Assembly (NCBI RefSeq): GCF_002286985.1 | Contig: NZ_NSKC01000004.1 | Coordinates: forward strand, 1 to 64,000 | Length of the DNA: 64,000 nucleotides | From: Halorubrum salipaludis | Lineage (GTDB): Archaea > Halobacteriota > Halobacteria > Halobacteriales > Haloferacaceae | Direction of reading: 5' to 3' | Shown: positions 9,381 through 19,439 of the stretch, piece after piece | How positions within the stretch are numbered: the first letter of the stretch is position 1 | How the letters are laid out: each line of letters opens with the position of its first letter | Translations under genes and position numbers: made by a program | Notes under the pieces: model-generated | What the model was told of the DNA's origin: nothing | Databases searched by the model: none | What the model saw: only the letters and a program-made list of their open reading frames with translations

Positions 9381-9626
9381 ATGCCGGCCGTCACCCCGCT
9401 CGCAGTCCTCCTCGGCGCGGTCCAGCTCGTCGTCGGCCACCGGGTCTCGCTGTCGGTCACCGGTCTCTCCCGCGTCGCCCGCGCGCTCGTCGCCCTCGCC
9501 GTCGCGGCGCTCGGCGTTGCCGCGCTGCTCGGATTCGGGATCGTCGGCATGGTCCTGTTCGACCTGCTCGCGCTCGCCCTCGCCGCCGTCGGCGGACAAC
9601 GCGAGACGAGCCCGGCCGCCGGGTGA
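9381..9626 (+). CDS. small membrane protein, uncharacterised
   Basis: An 81-residue protein, MPAVTPLAVLLGAVQLVVGHR at the start. It has three hydrophobic stretches (about 3-20, 28-48 and 50-72) and a short polar tail (GGQRETSPAAG). The frame extends upstream to 9324 with non-hydrophobic, Arg-rich codons, so I use the ATG at 9381. Its stop lies 7 bases from the convergent mgtE stop. I do not recognise it. Confidence 0.6.
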   Translation: MPAVTPLAVLLGAVQLVVGHRVSLSVTGLSRVARALVALAVAALGVAALLGFGIVGMVLFDLLALALAAVGGQRETSPAAG

Positions 9627-9633
9627 CAGAGGC

Positions 9634-10893
9634 CTACAGCAGCACCGCCCCGGCCAGCCCGAGGAAGACGAAGAAGCCGAGCACGTCGGTCGCGGTGGTG
9701 ATGAAGATCGTCGCCGAGGTCGCCGGGTCGTACCCGAGCTTGTCGAGGACGAGCGGCGTGAGCGCGCCGAAGAAGCCGGCGATGACGAGGTTCGCGACCA
9801 TCGACACGCCGATCACGGCGCCGAGCAGGATTCCGAATTCACCGTACGAGAAGGCGGTCGCGATGACCGCGACCAGGGCGCCGGTGATGAGCCCGTTGAC
9901 CGCGCCGGCGATCGCCTCGTTCGCGATGACCCGCTTCCCGGTCGAAAGCGACACCTGCCCGAGCGAGATGCCGCGGACGGTGACCGCCATCGACTGCGTG
10001 CCGGCGTTCCCGCCCATCCCGGCGACGACCGGCATGTAGGCGGCGAGGATGGCGACGGCCGCGATCGTCGACTCGAACAGCCCGACGACCGCGGCGGCCA
10101 TGAACGCGGTGCCGAGGTTGAGGATGAGCCACTTGTACCGCCGCCGGACCTTCTCGACCGGCCCGTCGAGGACGCTCTCCTCCTCGGCGACGCCGGTGAA
10201 CTCGTAGAGCGTCTCGCCCGCCGCCTCGTCGATCAGCCGCAGCAGGTCCTCGGCGTGGATAACGCCGAGGATGTCGTTCTCCTCGTCGAGCACGGCCACG
10301 GTCCGCTCGCTGTTCTGCCGGAACACCTCCAGCACCTCCTCGTCCTCCCGGTCGTACCTGACCGACGGCGTCTCCCGGACGTGGTCGGGTATCGACTCCG
10401 ACGCCGCGTCGGCGACGGAGAGCGCCGCACCGGGGAGCTCGCCGAGCAGCTCGTCGCCGTCGGTGACGAATATCGTCGGCACCTTCCCGGTCCGCTCCTC
10501 GAAGCGACGCACCCGCTCGGTCACCTCGGAGAACGACCGACCGGCGTCGACGGTGACGTAATCGAGCGTCATCACCCCGGCGGCGCTCTCGGGATCGAAC
10601 GACAACAGGAAGTCGACCTTCTCGCGTCGACTGTTGTCGAGGCTGGTGAGGACCGCCTCGCGTGTCTCCTCGTCGACGTAGCCGAGCGCGTCGGTTATCT
10701 CGTCCGGGTCGAGCGGGTCGACGAACGACTCCAGCTGTTCCGGGGTCATGCCGGTCGCGACCGCCTCGCGCGCGCTCTCCGAGAGCGCGAAGAAGACGTC
10801 CCGTCGCTCGCGTCGCGGCAGCGACGCGAACTCCGCCGCCGGCTCCGGCGACATCGCGATCGCCTCCTGTACGTCGGTCGTCTGGCTGCTCAT
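9634..10893 (-). CDS. mgtE: magnesium transporter MgtE
   Basis: Mg2+ channel/transporter of the plasma membrane. The 419 residues show the MgtE order. An N-terminal helical superhelix domain (about 1-125) contains LPRRERRDVFFAL. A CBS pair (about 130-245) contains VPTIFVTDGDELLGELPGAAL and NDILGVIHAEDLLRLIDEAAGE (each read in parts). Five membrane helices (about 280-419) include the pore signature MGGNAGTQSMAVTVRG. In the family, the cytosolic domains bind Mg2+ and close the channel when internal Mg2+ is high. The start ATG is 10891-10893. The gene stands alone and converges with a small membrane gene. Confidence 0.95.
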   Translation of the reverse strand: MSSQTTDVQEAIAMSPEPAAEFASLPRRERRDVFFALSESAREAVATGMTPEQLESFVDPLDPDEITDALGYVDEETREAVLTSLDNSRREKVDFLLSFDPESAAGVMTLDYVTVDAGRSFSEVTERVRRFEERTGKVPTIFVTDGDELLGELPGAALSVADAASESIPDHVRETPSVRYDREDEEVLEVFRQNSERTVAVLDEENDILGVIHAEDLLRLIDEAAGETLYEFTGVAEEESVLDGPVEKVRRRYKWLILNLGTAFMAAAVVGLFESTIAAVAILAAYMPVVAGMGGNAGTQSMAVTVRGISLGQVSLSTGKRVIANEAIAGAVNGLITGALVAVIATAFSYGEFGILLGAVIGVSMVANLVIAGFFGALTPLVLDKLGYDPATSATIFITTATDVLGFFVFLGLAGAVLL

Positions 10894-10973
10894 ACGCGGC
10901 CGTCACGAGAGTCGCACTAAACGGTGCCGGACGGCGGCATCGCGCGTCTCGCGGTCGCCGCCGAGCGCCGGGC

Positions 10974-13925
10974 TCAGTCGTCGTCGGCCACAGCCGGCTT
11001 CCGACGGTCGTCGCGGGGGCCTTCGAGGTCGACGTCCGGAAGCAGGTCCCGCAGGTACCGCCCGGTGTGCGAGTCCTCCTCGCGGGCGACCGCTTCCGGC
11101 GTCCCGCTCGCGACCAGCTCGCCGCCGCCGTCGCCGCCCTCGGGACCCAGATCGATCACGCGGTCGGCGTTCTTGACGAGGTCGAGCTCGTGTTCGATGA
11201 CGACCACCGTGTTGCCGGCGTCGACGAGCCGGTGGAGCACGTCGATCAGCTTGCGCTCGTCCGCCTTGTGGAGCCCCGTCGTCGGCTCGTCGAGCAGGTA
11301 GAGGGTGTCGCCGGTCGCCTTCTTGCCCAGCTCCTCGGCGAGCTTCACGCGCTGCGCCTCGCCGCCGGAGAGCGTGGTGGAGGGCTGGCCCAGCTCCATG
11401 TAGCCGAGCCCCACGTCCTTCAGCAGCTTCAGGCGGCGCTGGAGCCCCTGGTGGCTCTCGAAGAAGTCGTACGCCTCGTCGACGCTCATGTCGAGCACGT
11501 CGGAGATGGTCGCGCCCTTGTACTCCACGTCGAGCGTCTCGTCGTTGTAGCGCGCGCCGCCGCACTCCTCGCAGGGGACGTACACGTCCGAGAGGAAGTT
11601 CATCTCGATCTTCACGGTCCCCTGGCCGCCGCACTCCTCGCAGCGCCCGCCCTTCACGTTGAAGGAGAAGCGACCCTTCTCGTAGCCGCGGCGCTTCGCG
11701 AGCTTGGTCTCCGCGAACAGCTCCCGGACGTAGTCGAACACGTCGGTGTACGTGGCGGGGTTCGAGCGCGGCGTCCGCCCGATCGGCGACTGGTCGATGA
11801 GCCGCACCGTCTCGATCTCGTCCACCCCGTCGATCGCGTCGTGTGCCCCGGGGTCGACCGAGGTGTTGTCGTTCATCTCGCGGGCGAGCCCCTTGTACAG
11901 GATGTCGTTGACGAGCGTCGACTTCCCGGAGCCGGAGACGCCGGTGACGGTCGTCAGCGTGCCGAGCGGAATCGACACGTCGAGGTCCTTGAGGTTGTGC
12001 TGGCGGGCGCCGCGCACGGTCAGCTCCCCGTCCGGCTCGCGGCGCTCGTCGGGCACCGGGATCTCCTTGCGGCCCGCGAGGTAGTCGCCCGTGATCGACT
12101 CGTCGGCGTCGATCACGTCGTCGAAGTCGCCCTGCGCGACCACTTCGCCGCCGCGCTTGCCGGGGCCGGGGCCCATGTCGATGATCTCGTCGGCGCGGCG
12201 CATCGTCTCCTCGTCGTGCTCGACGACGACGAGGGTGTTGCCGAGGTCGCGGAGCCCCGCCAGGGTGTTCAGCAGGCGGTCGTTGTCGCGCTGGTGGAGC
12301 CCGATGGAGGGCTCGTCCAACACGTACAGCACGCCGACGAGCCCCGACCCGACCTGCGTCGCGAGCCGGATGCGCTGGCTCTCGCCGCCGGAGAGGGTCG
12401 ACGCCTCCCGGTCGAGCGTGAGGTACTCCAAACCGACCTCCTCCATGAAGCCGAGCCGCGCGCGGATCTCCTTTAAGATCTCCTCGGCGATCGTCGTGTC
12501 GCGCTCGTTCAGTTCGGCCTCCATCCCCTCGAAGTGCTCGCGCGCCTCCGCGATCGACATCTCGTTGACCTCTGTGATCGCGGTGCCGGCGACGAGCACG
12601 TGCCGCGACTGCTCTTTCAGGCGGGTGCCCTCACACTCCGGGCACGTCGTCACGGCCATGTACTCCTCGATGTGGTCGCGGGCGCGCTCGGAGTCGGTCT
12701 CGACGTGACGGCGCTCTAAGTTCGGGATGACCCCCTCGAAGCGCTCGGTCTTCTCGCGGGTGCCGTTCTTCGTCGTCCACTCGAAGTGGACCAGGTCGTC
12801 GGTGCCGTAGAGGAACTGGCGCCGGATCGACTCGTCGAGCTCCTCGAAGGGCGTGTCCAGCGAGACCCCGAAGTGGTCCGCGACGTTGTCGAGCTGGCGG
12901 GAGTAGTAGGTGCGGTCGTAGCTCCACGGCTCGAAGACGTTCTTGAGGGGTTTCGAGGGGTCCTCGATCACGAGGCCCTCGTCGACCTCCTTCGTCGAGC
13001 CGATCCCCTCGCACTCGGGACAGGCGCCGTAGGGGCTGTTGAAGGAGAACGAGCGCGTCTCGATCGCGGAGAACTGCACGTCGGAGTTGGGGTTGCCGAG
13101 CTCCTCGGAGAACTCGACGACGAGCCGGTCGTCGCCCTCGGCGTCCGCGGCCAGCGACCCGGTCGAGCGCGCGTTCGAGGCGAAGGGAACGTCCTCGGGC
13201 GGGTCGGGGACGATCAGCTTGAGGGCGCCGTCGGCCTCCTCCAGGGCGGTCTCCACGGAGTCCGTGATCCGCGAGCGCGCGTCGGGCGAGACCGTCACGC
13301 GGTCGACGATCACGTCGATCGTGTGGTCATAGTTCTCGTCGAGCTCCGGGTCGTCCAAGGTCAGGTCGACCGGCTCGCCGTCGACCTCGACCCGGGCGTA
13401 CCCGTCGGCGACAAGCTCCTCGAACAGCTCCTCGAAGGCCCCCTTCTGGTCGCGGACGACCGGCGCGGCCACCTTCGCGCGGGTCCCCTCGGGGAGGTCG
13501 AGGATCTGGTTCACCATGTCCTGTGCGGACTGCTCGCCGACCTCCTCGCCGGTGACGGGGTCGTACTGGGTGCCGATCCGGGCGTACAACAGTCGGAGGT
13601 AGTCGTGCAGTTCGGTGACGGTCCCCACGGTCGAGCGGGGGTTGTTCGCGGCGTTCTTCTGGTCGATCGAGATCGCGGGGGAGAGCCCCTCGACCGACTC
13701 CACCTGCGGTTTGTCCATCTGCCCGAGGAAGTTGCGGGCGTACGCCGACAGCGACTCGATGTAGCGGCGCTGCCCCTCGGCGTAGACGGTGTCGAACGCG
13801 AGCGACGACTTCCCCGACCCGGAGAGCCCGGTGACGACGGTGAACTCCTCGCGCGGGATCCGGACGTCGAGGTCCTTGAGGTTGTGCTCCTCGGCGCCGC
13901 GGACCTCGATGTAGTCCTTGCTCAT
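10974..13925 (-). CDS. uvrA: excinuclease ABC subunit A
   Basis: Damage-recognition ATPase of bacterial-type nucleotide excision repair, working with UvrB and UvrC. The 983-residue protein starts [20 protein letters not shown]. The first Walker A is GLSGSGKSS (33-41). Zinc-binding CPECEG and CEECGG modules follow, the long one being [10 protein letters not shown]...[15 protein letters not shown]. Two ABC signatures ([12 protein letters not shown] and [12 protein letters not shown]) and a second Walker [14 protein letters not shown], are also present. The frame is open far upstream (to 14723), but only the ATG at 13923-13925 gives the family N-terminus. uvrB is 31 kb away in this window, so the Uvr genes are not in one operon. 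Confidence 0.97.
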   Translation of the reverse strand: MSKDYIEVRGAEEHNLKDLDVRIPREEFTVVTGLSGSGKSSLAFDTVYAEGQRRYIESLSAYARNFLGQMDKPQVESVEGLSPAISIDQKNAANNPRSTVGTVTELHDYLRLLYARIGTQYDPVTGEEVGEQSAQDMVNQILDLPEGTRAKVAAPVVRDQKGAFEELFEELVADGYARVEVDGEPVDLTLDDPELDENYDHTIDVIVDRVTVSPDARSRITDSVETALEEADGALKLIVPDPPEDVPFASNARSTGSLAADAEGDDRLVVEFSEELGNPNSDVQFSAIETRSFSFNSPYGACPECEGIGSTKEVDEGLVIEDPSKPLKNVFEPWSYDRTYYSRQLDNVADHFGVSLDTPFEELDESIRRQFLYGTDDLVHFEWTTKNGTREKTERFEGVIPNLERRHVETDSERARDHIEEYMAVTTCPECEGTRLKEQSRHVLVAGTAITEVNEMSIAEAREHFEGMEAELNERDTTIAEEILKEIRARLGFMEEVGLEYLTLDREASTLSGGESQRIRLATQVGSGLVGVLYVLDEPSIGLHQRDNDRLLNTLAGLRDLGNTLVVVEHDEETMRRADEIIDMGPGPGKRGGEVVAQGDFDDVIDADESITGDYLAGRKEIPVPDERREPDGELTVRGARQHNLKDLDVSIPLGTLTTVTGVSGSGKSTLVNDILYKGLAREMNDNTSVDPGAHDAIDGVDEIETVRLIDQSPIGRTPRSNPATYTDVFDYVRELFAETKLAKRRGYEKGRFSFNVKGGRCEECGGQGTVKIEMNFLSDVYVPCEECGGARYNDETLDVEYKGATISDVLDMSVDEAYDFFESHQGLQRRLKLLKDVGLGYMELGQPSTTLSGGEAQRVKLAEELGKKATGDTLYLLDEPTTGLHKADERKLIDVLHRLVDAGNTVVVIEHELDLVKNADRVIDLGPEGGDGGGELVASGTPEAVAREEDSHTGRYLRDLLPDVDLEGPRDDRRKPAVADDD

Positions 13926-14050
13926 CTTGTGCCCCCGTTGCGTGCGCGCGCGGGAATACCCGTCGGTCTCGGCGGTCTGCGGGGCTGACGGGACGGCGGT
14001 CTTCGGCGCGGTGAGAAGGGAAGTGGACCGGATCGGAGCCCGAGCGCCCG

Positions 14051-16279
14051 TCAGCGCCCGACGAGCTCCGAGGGCGGCGAGAGGTTCCGCCGGCCGCCGA
14101 ACGTGACGAGGAACAGGACCCCGACGCCGACGCCGTACGCCGCCATCAGCGGGAGCGTCGCGAGGATCATCGTGATCACGTCCGCGGGGGTGAACACCGC
14201 CGCGAACAGCAGGATCCCGACGGTGACCTCGCGCCAGCGATTCCGGAAGACCCGGTACGGGATCCCGGCGTTGTTCAACAGGAGCATCGCGATCGGGATG
14301 TCCGCGAGGAAGCCGATCCCGACGGTGGTGTAGATGACGAGCCAGAGGAAGTCGCTCACCTGGTAGGTGATGATCATGTTCGCCAGCTTGGCGTCGGTGA
14401 CGAGCCAGCCGATGATCCCGGGGGCGATGTAGGAGTACCCGATCGCGAAGCCGCCGATCAGCCCGGCGAACAGCGCTCCGGTCCAGAGGTACACCGTCCA
14501 GATCCGTCCGGCGACGAAGCCGCGCTCGCGGAGGGCGGGCCACGCGTAGTAGAGCGCGACCGGGAACACGGCGACGATCCCGAGCAGCACCGAGAACTTC
14601 ACCATGAAGATCAGCGCCTCCACCGGGTGGAGTGTGATGATGTTGATCCCGCCCTCGATCTCGGCCGGGACGCGGGACTCCAAGTCGTTTCGCACCGTCG
14701 CGAGCCCGCCGAGGTAGAGCCACGTGAACGCGGCCGCCATCACGCCGCCAAAGACGGCGACCAGCCGGAACGACCGCGAGCGCAGCGAGTCGAAGATGAA
14801 CTTGAGGTCTTTGTAGTAGCCGCCGATGTCGTCTTCGGCCTCGTCCTCGTCGCCGTCGGTGAGCTCGGAGAGGAACGTGGAACTGGCCCGAGAGGTCCGG
14901 TCCTGGACGGTCCCCATCAGGCCGTCGCCGCCGGCACCGCCCGCGCCGCCGCCTCCGGACCCGGTCGCGTCGGCGTCGGGGTCGGCCTCGCCGCCGTCGC
15001 CGTCACCGTCGTGTACCGCGTCGAACCGGTCGAGGATCGCCTGGGCCTTCTCGGGCTCGTCGTCGTCGATCGCGGCCTGCGCGAGCGCGAGCGACTCCTC
15101 CTCGTCCATCTCCGCGAAGGCGTCGTCGGGGGCGGCGCGCACGCCGGCCGCGTCGAGTTCGCTCACGTCGATGGCGGCGGGGTCGCCGTACTGGTACCCC
15201 GCGCTCGTCGTGTCGAGGTCGGCGTAGACGGCCCACAGCGTCGCGACCGCGACAAACGCGATCGCCCACGCCACGGCGTAGATCCCGGCCGCCGTCGCGG
15301 GGTCGGTGCCGAGCCCGGCGCCCGGTTCGAGGAAGCGCCAGTCGCTGCCGACGAGCCGGAGGAGGTCGTTGACGGCGCTGCGCCCGCCGTACTCGTAGAA
15401 GGCGTACACGATCCCGCCGCCGAGGACGGCCGCCCCGCCCACGACGTTCCAGTGGTTCCGCGCGGCGCCGAGCACGTCGATGCGGTCGGAGCTCCGCTTG
15501 GCCGTGACGACGAGCTTCGCGAGGTAGAGGCTGAAGCCGTATAAGGCGATCAGCGGGAACGCCCACATCAGCTGCGTGAACGGGTCCGGCGGCGAGAAGA
15601 GGGCGCCGAAGACGAAGATTGCGACGACCGCGTAGCGCCACTTGTCGCGGAACGTCTCGTACTGAACGATCCCGGAGTAAGAGAGCCCGGTGATCAGAAG
15701 CGGCATCTGGCCGGCGAGGCCGAAGGAGAGCGAGAGGAAGACGATGAACTCCGTCCACATCACGATCCCGTAGGTGGGCTGGAGTCCGGCCTCCAGCCCG
15801 AAGCCGGCGAGGAAGGAGAACATGATCGGGAAGAACGCGTAGATCCCGTAGGCGACGCCGACCCCGAACAGCCCGAACCCGAGGAGCGCGATCCCGGCGA
15901 GCTTCCAGCGCGGGACCGGCGACTGCGGCCACGCCCCGCGGGCGCGGAGCTCGTCGCGAGCGACGTAGATGAAGGGCGGAATCGCGAAGATCACGCCCAC
16001 GATCAGCCCGATCTTCGCCTGCAGGAGGATCACCTCGAACGGGGTCGTCGCGATCACGTCGGAGGCCGCGGCGACCTCGGGGGACATGTTCGCCTGCGTG
16101 ACGGCAAAGAGGAAGTCCCAGACGTACACGCGGAGCGCCCAGAACGTCGCGAGGAATCCCAGCAGGAAGACGACGAACACCTTCTGGAGGTCTTTCTGAA
16201 CCGACCGGAGGAAGGCCTTCGCAGACTCGCGTCCCTCCGCGAGCGACTGCTGGGTATCCTCGTCGAGGGCACTCGCCAT
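14051..16279 (-). CDS. tatC2: Sec-independent translocase TatC2, double-TatC fusion (TatCt)
   Basis: Core membrane receptor of the twin-arginine export pathway, the main export route in haloarchaea. This 742-residue form holds two TatC domains in one chain, at about 1-365 and 490-742. Each has the glutamate-containing loop seen as VMWTEFIVFLSLSFGLAGQMP in the first half (read in parts), and the linker is acidic and Gly-rich (DGDGDGGEADPDADATGSGGGG and nearby). This architecture is known from haloarchaea (TatCt). I use MASALDEDTQQSL as the start; the ATG ten codons upstream (16309) is less likely. It diverges from tatC1 with 121 bases between them. Confidence 0.95.
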   Translation of the reverse strand: MASALDEDTQQSLAEGRESAKAFLRSVQKDLQKVFVVFLLGFLATFWALRVYVWDFLFAVTQANMSPEVAAASDVIATTPFEVILLQAKIGLIVGVIFAIPPFIYVARDELRARGAWPQSPVPRWKLAGIALLGFGLFGVGVAYGIYAFFPIMFSFLAGFGLEAGLQPTYGIVMWTEFIVFLSLSFGLAGQMPLLITGLSYSGIVQYETFRDKWRYAVVAIFVFGALFSPPDPFTQLMWAFPLIALYGFSLYLAKLVVTAKRSSDRIDVLGAARNHWNVVGGAAVLGGGIVYAFYEYGGRSAVNDLLRLVGSDWRFLEPGAGLGTDPATAAGIYAVAWAIAFVAVATLWAVYADLDTTSAGYQYGDPAAIDVSELDAAGVRAAPDDAFAEMDEEESLALAQAAIDDDEPEKAQAILDRFDAVHDGDGDGGEADPDADATGSGGGGAGGAGGDGLMGTVQDRTSRASSTFLSELTDGDEDEAEDDIGGYYKDLKFIFDSLRSRSFRLVAVFGGVMAAAFTWLYLGGLATVRNDLESRVPAEIEGGINIITLHPVEALIFMVKFSVLLGIVAVFPVALYYAWPALRERGFVAGRIWTVYLWTGALFAGLIGGFAIGYSYIAPGIIGWLVTDAKLANMIITYQVSDFLWLVIYTTVGIGFLADIPIAMLLLNNAGIPYRVFRNRWREVTVGILLFAAVFTPADVITMILATLPLMAAYGVGVGVLFLVTFGGRRNLSPPSELVGR

Positions 16280-16400
16280 ACGGGACCGGAAGTCCGTCGC
16301 CGTTATCAACCTTTTCGACCGCGCTCGCGTCCGCCGCCCGGGTGGACGCTCGCCGCTATCCGAAAAGGCCTATAGTCACCCGGTTGCCTAGAAGAAGTGA

Positions 16401-17612
16401 ATGGACGATTCGGACCGGTCGCGCGACGACTCCTCGGCCCCCGAGGACGGCTCGGTCGACAGCGCCGACGCCGGCGGTGCTGAATCGCCCGAATCGGCCG
16501 AGACGGCCGATGATACCCACGACGACGGGTCCGACGGCGATGACCGCGACGCCGACGAGTCGGCGTCCGTGGAGCCCGAGGTGTCGTCCGAGGTCACGCC
16601 CGAGGTCGGCGCGGGCGAAGATAACGAGGAGGCCGCGGGCGAGACCGGCGCGGACGCAGACGCCGAGAACGACGAAACCGAGGACGGCGGCGAAGACGAA
16701 ACCGAGGACGACGCCGAGAACGACACTTTCGACGCGCACGAGCCGGGGAGCGCGAAGTACCTCGACGACAGCGAGAAGCCGGACCTCTCGGGCGCTTCGT
16801 CCGACGACGATACCACTGACGCGCCGACCGTCGAGGACGGCGGCGTTGCCGAGGGGGCGACCGGCGGCGACGAGGAGTTCGCGGGGTTAGAGGCGCCCGA
16901 GACGGACGAGGAGATGCCGCTCGCGGCCCACATCGAGGAGATGATGCGGCGGCTCGCGGTCGTCTTCGTCTTCGGCGGGCTGGCGACGCTGGTCGTCGTC
17001 ACCGAGTCGACGGAGCTCATCAACTACTTCTGGAGCTACCACATCCCGGCGCCGATGGAGAACCGGCCGCGGCTGTACGGGCCCCTCGAACTCCCGCTCA
17101 CGCGGCTGAAGGTCGCCGGGCTCGCGGGCGTCGTCGTCGGGCTCCCGGCGTTCGTCTACCAGACCTATCGGTTCATGCGGCCGGGGCTGTACGAGAACGA
17201 GCGACGCTACTACCTCGCGGCGGTTCCGACCAGCCTCGTCCTCGGCGGGATCGGGATCGCGTTCGCGCACTTCCTCGTGTTGCCCGCGATCTTCTCGTAT
17301 TTCACCACCTACACCTCCGACGCCGCGACGATCGCGTTCGGGCTTGCGGAGACGTTCAACCTGATCGTCATCATGCTCGCGTTCATGGCGATCGTCTTCC
17401 AGATCCCCCTTTTCATCATGCTCGCGATCATGATGAACCTCGTCACCCGGCAGTGGCTGGAGGCGAAGCGGCTGATCTTCTGGGGGTCGTTCCTCGGGAT
17501 CGCCTTTTTGTTCAGCCCCGACCCGACCGGGATGGCGCCGATCATCGTGACGCTCACCATGATCGTCCTGTACGAAGGGACGCTGGCGGTGCTGCGCTGG
17601 ACCGGGAACTAG
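16401..17612 (+). CDS. tatC1: Sec-independent translocase TatC1 (TatCo) with acidic N-terminal tail
   Basis: Second TatC of the twin-arginine pathway, with a single TatC core. The 403-residue protein opens with about 165 residues that are extremely rich in Asp, Glu, Ser, Thr and Gly and contain no hydrophobic segment. The TatC domain follows from EEMPLAAHIEEMMRRLAVVF to the end, with about six membrane helices. The motif PLELPLTRLKVAGLAGVVVGLPAFVYQTYRFMRPGLY (read in parts) is the conserved first cytoplasmic/periplasmic loop region. The cytoplasmic acidic tail is a haloarchaeal feature. The core is essential in Haloferax by published genetics. It diverges from tatC2, with a TATA-like CCTATAG about 30 bases upstream. 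Confidence 0.95.
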   Translation: MDDSDRSRDDSSAPEDGSVDSADAGGAESPESAETADDTHDDGSDGDDRDADESASVEPEVSSEVTPEVGAGEDNEEAAGETGADADAENDETEDGGEDETEDDAENDTFDAHEPGSAKYLDDSEKPDLSGASSDDDTTDAPTVEDGGVAEGATGGDEEFAGLEAPETDEEMPLAAHIEEMMRRLAVVFVFGGLATLVVVTESTELINYFWSYHIPAPMENRPRLYGPLELPLTRLKVAGLAGVVVGLPAFVYQTYRFMRPGLYENERRYYLAAVPTSLVLGGIGIAFAHFLVLPAIFSYFTTYTSDAATIAFGLAETFNLIVIMLAFMAIVFQIPLFIMLAIMMNLVTRQWLEAKRLIFWGSFLGIAFLFSPDPTGMAPIIVTLTMIVLYEGTLAVLRWTGN

Positions 17613-17787
17613 GCGGGACGCGGCGATCCCCCGGTTCCTTCGTCGAAGCGCTCTCGTTCAGGCGACGTCTCGGCGAGCGACTCGGTCGACAGCGACCGGG
17701 GGCCGGCAACGACACTCCGTGCTGTTCTCCCGCCTCATCGTATTGACATCCAGAAAGAATATCGACAAGTGGCACCGATCGGGTGGT

Positions 17788-17967
17788 ATGGTCTCTCGCG
17801 AGAACGAGATCGTGTTCGGCTGTGTCATCGTCGGGGCCGTCGCGGCGTTCTGGCTCGCAGACACGGGTGCGCCGGCAGGGATTCCGGCAGGCGCCTTCGC
17901 TCTCGTCGCGGCGGTCGTTCCGATGGCGATCAACAATCGGCTCGACGCGACGGCCTCCGCAGAGTGA
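17788..17967 (+). CDS. small two-helix membrane protein
   Basis: A 59-residue protein starting MVSRENEIVFGCVIVGAV. Hydrophobic segments lie at about 8-24 (IVFGCVIVGAVAAFWLA) and 29-50 (IPAGAFALVAAVVPMAINN), with a short C-terminus. The start codon is the ATG at 17788; the frame is open upstream to 17719, but that part is charged and not conserved-looking. I do not recognise the family. It sits alone between tatC1 and a convergent membrane gene. Confidence 0.5.
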   Translation: MVSRENEIVFGCVIVGAVAAFWLADTGAPAGIPAGAFALVAAVVPMAINNRLDATASAE

Positions 17968-18041
17968 ACGCCGCCTCCGGCGTCTTCACCTTGAAACCGC
18001 TCGGTTACGGAGTCGCCTTCCGCTTCACCGATCTCGACGAC

Positions 18042-18395
18042 CTAGACGCCGGGGACGCCGAACGCGCCGACGCCGAGTCCGAAGACGGAGTTAACGACGA
18101 AGAGCACGACGAGCGCGGCGACCCACGCGCCGCCGCCGATGATCGCCGCCTTCACCCAGCCGCCGGGGTAGCGCCAGTTGATGACGCCGACCCACACGAC
18201 CAGCGCGATGAGCGGGCCGACGAGCGGGACCCACGACGTGAGCGCCCAGCCGAGCGCGCCGAGCAGCGCGGTGACCAGGGCGTGGCCGTAGTCATCGACG
18301 TCGACGACGACCCGCGCGCTGAGGTAGATGGCGAGGCCGCCCACGAGCAGCGCGACGACGAACGAGGCGATCGATCCGATGAACGGGAGTGTCAC
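18042..18395 (-). CDS. membrane protein of unknown function
   Basis: A 117-residue protein from a GTG start (TLPFIGSIASFVVALLVGGLA). It has three to four hydrophobic helices, at about 5-25, 38-52, 55-74 and 85-105. The second pair contains WVPLVGPLIALVVWVGVINWRY, read in parts. It resembles small conserved haloarchaeal membrane proteins without assigned function. It lies 44 bases upstream of the argF stop on the same strand but has no evident link to arginine synthesis. Confidence 0.6.
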   Translation of the reverse strand: MTLPFIGSIASFVVALLVGGLAIYLSARVVVDVDDYGHALVTALLGALGWALTSWVPLVGPLIALVVWVGVINWRYPGGWVKAAIIGGGAWVAALVVLFVVNSVFGLGVGAFGVPGV

Positions 18396-18438
18396 GGGAG
18401 AGAACGCCGGAGCAGCCGTATAAAACCGGGGCAGACGC

Positions 18439-19338
<900 letters not shown>

Positions 19339-19402
19339 GGGTGGGTCGTGGGTGATCGGATCGGTGGTGGTGTCGGAGTGCTCGTGCGTCGTTACGCCGG
19401 TT

Positions 19403-19439
19403 CAAAAGGAGGCGGCGTCACGGCCGGTGCCGTGACGCC
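19403..19439 (-). terminator. hairpin-T terminator after argE
   Basis: Read on the minus strand directly after the argE stop: a 10-bp stem (GGCGTCACGG at 19430-19439 and CCGTGACGCC at 19414-19423) with a 6-base loop, then GCCTCC and TTTT. This looks like a bacterial-style intrinsic terminator, which is unusual for archaea, where T-runs alone suffice. It would end the lysW-argE transcript before argF. Confidence 0.6.

Noticed and set aside
10662-12476. 604-codon open frame on the plus strand
   Set aside because: Antisense of mgtE and uvrA; low-complexity, no domain visible.
13926-14723. Upstream extension of the uvrA reading frame
   Set aside because: It overlaps tatC2 in another frame and is Arg/His-rich. 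The UvrA family start is at 13925.
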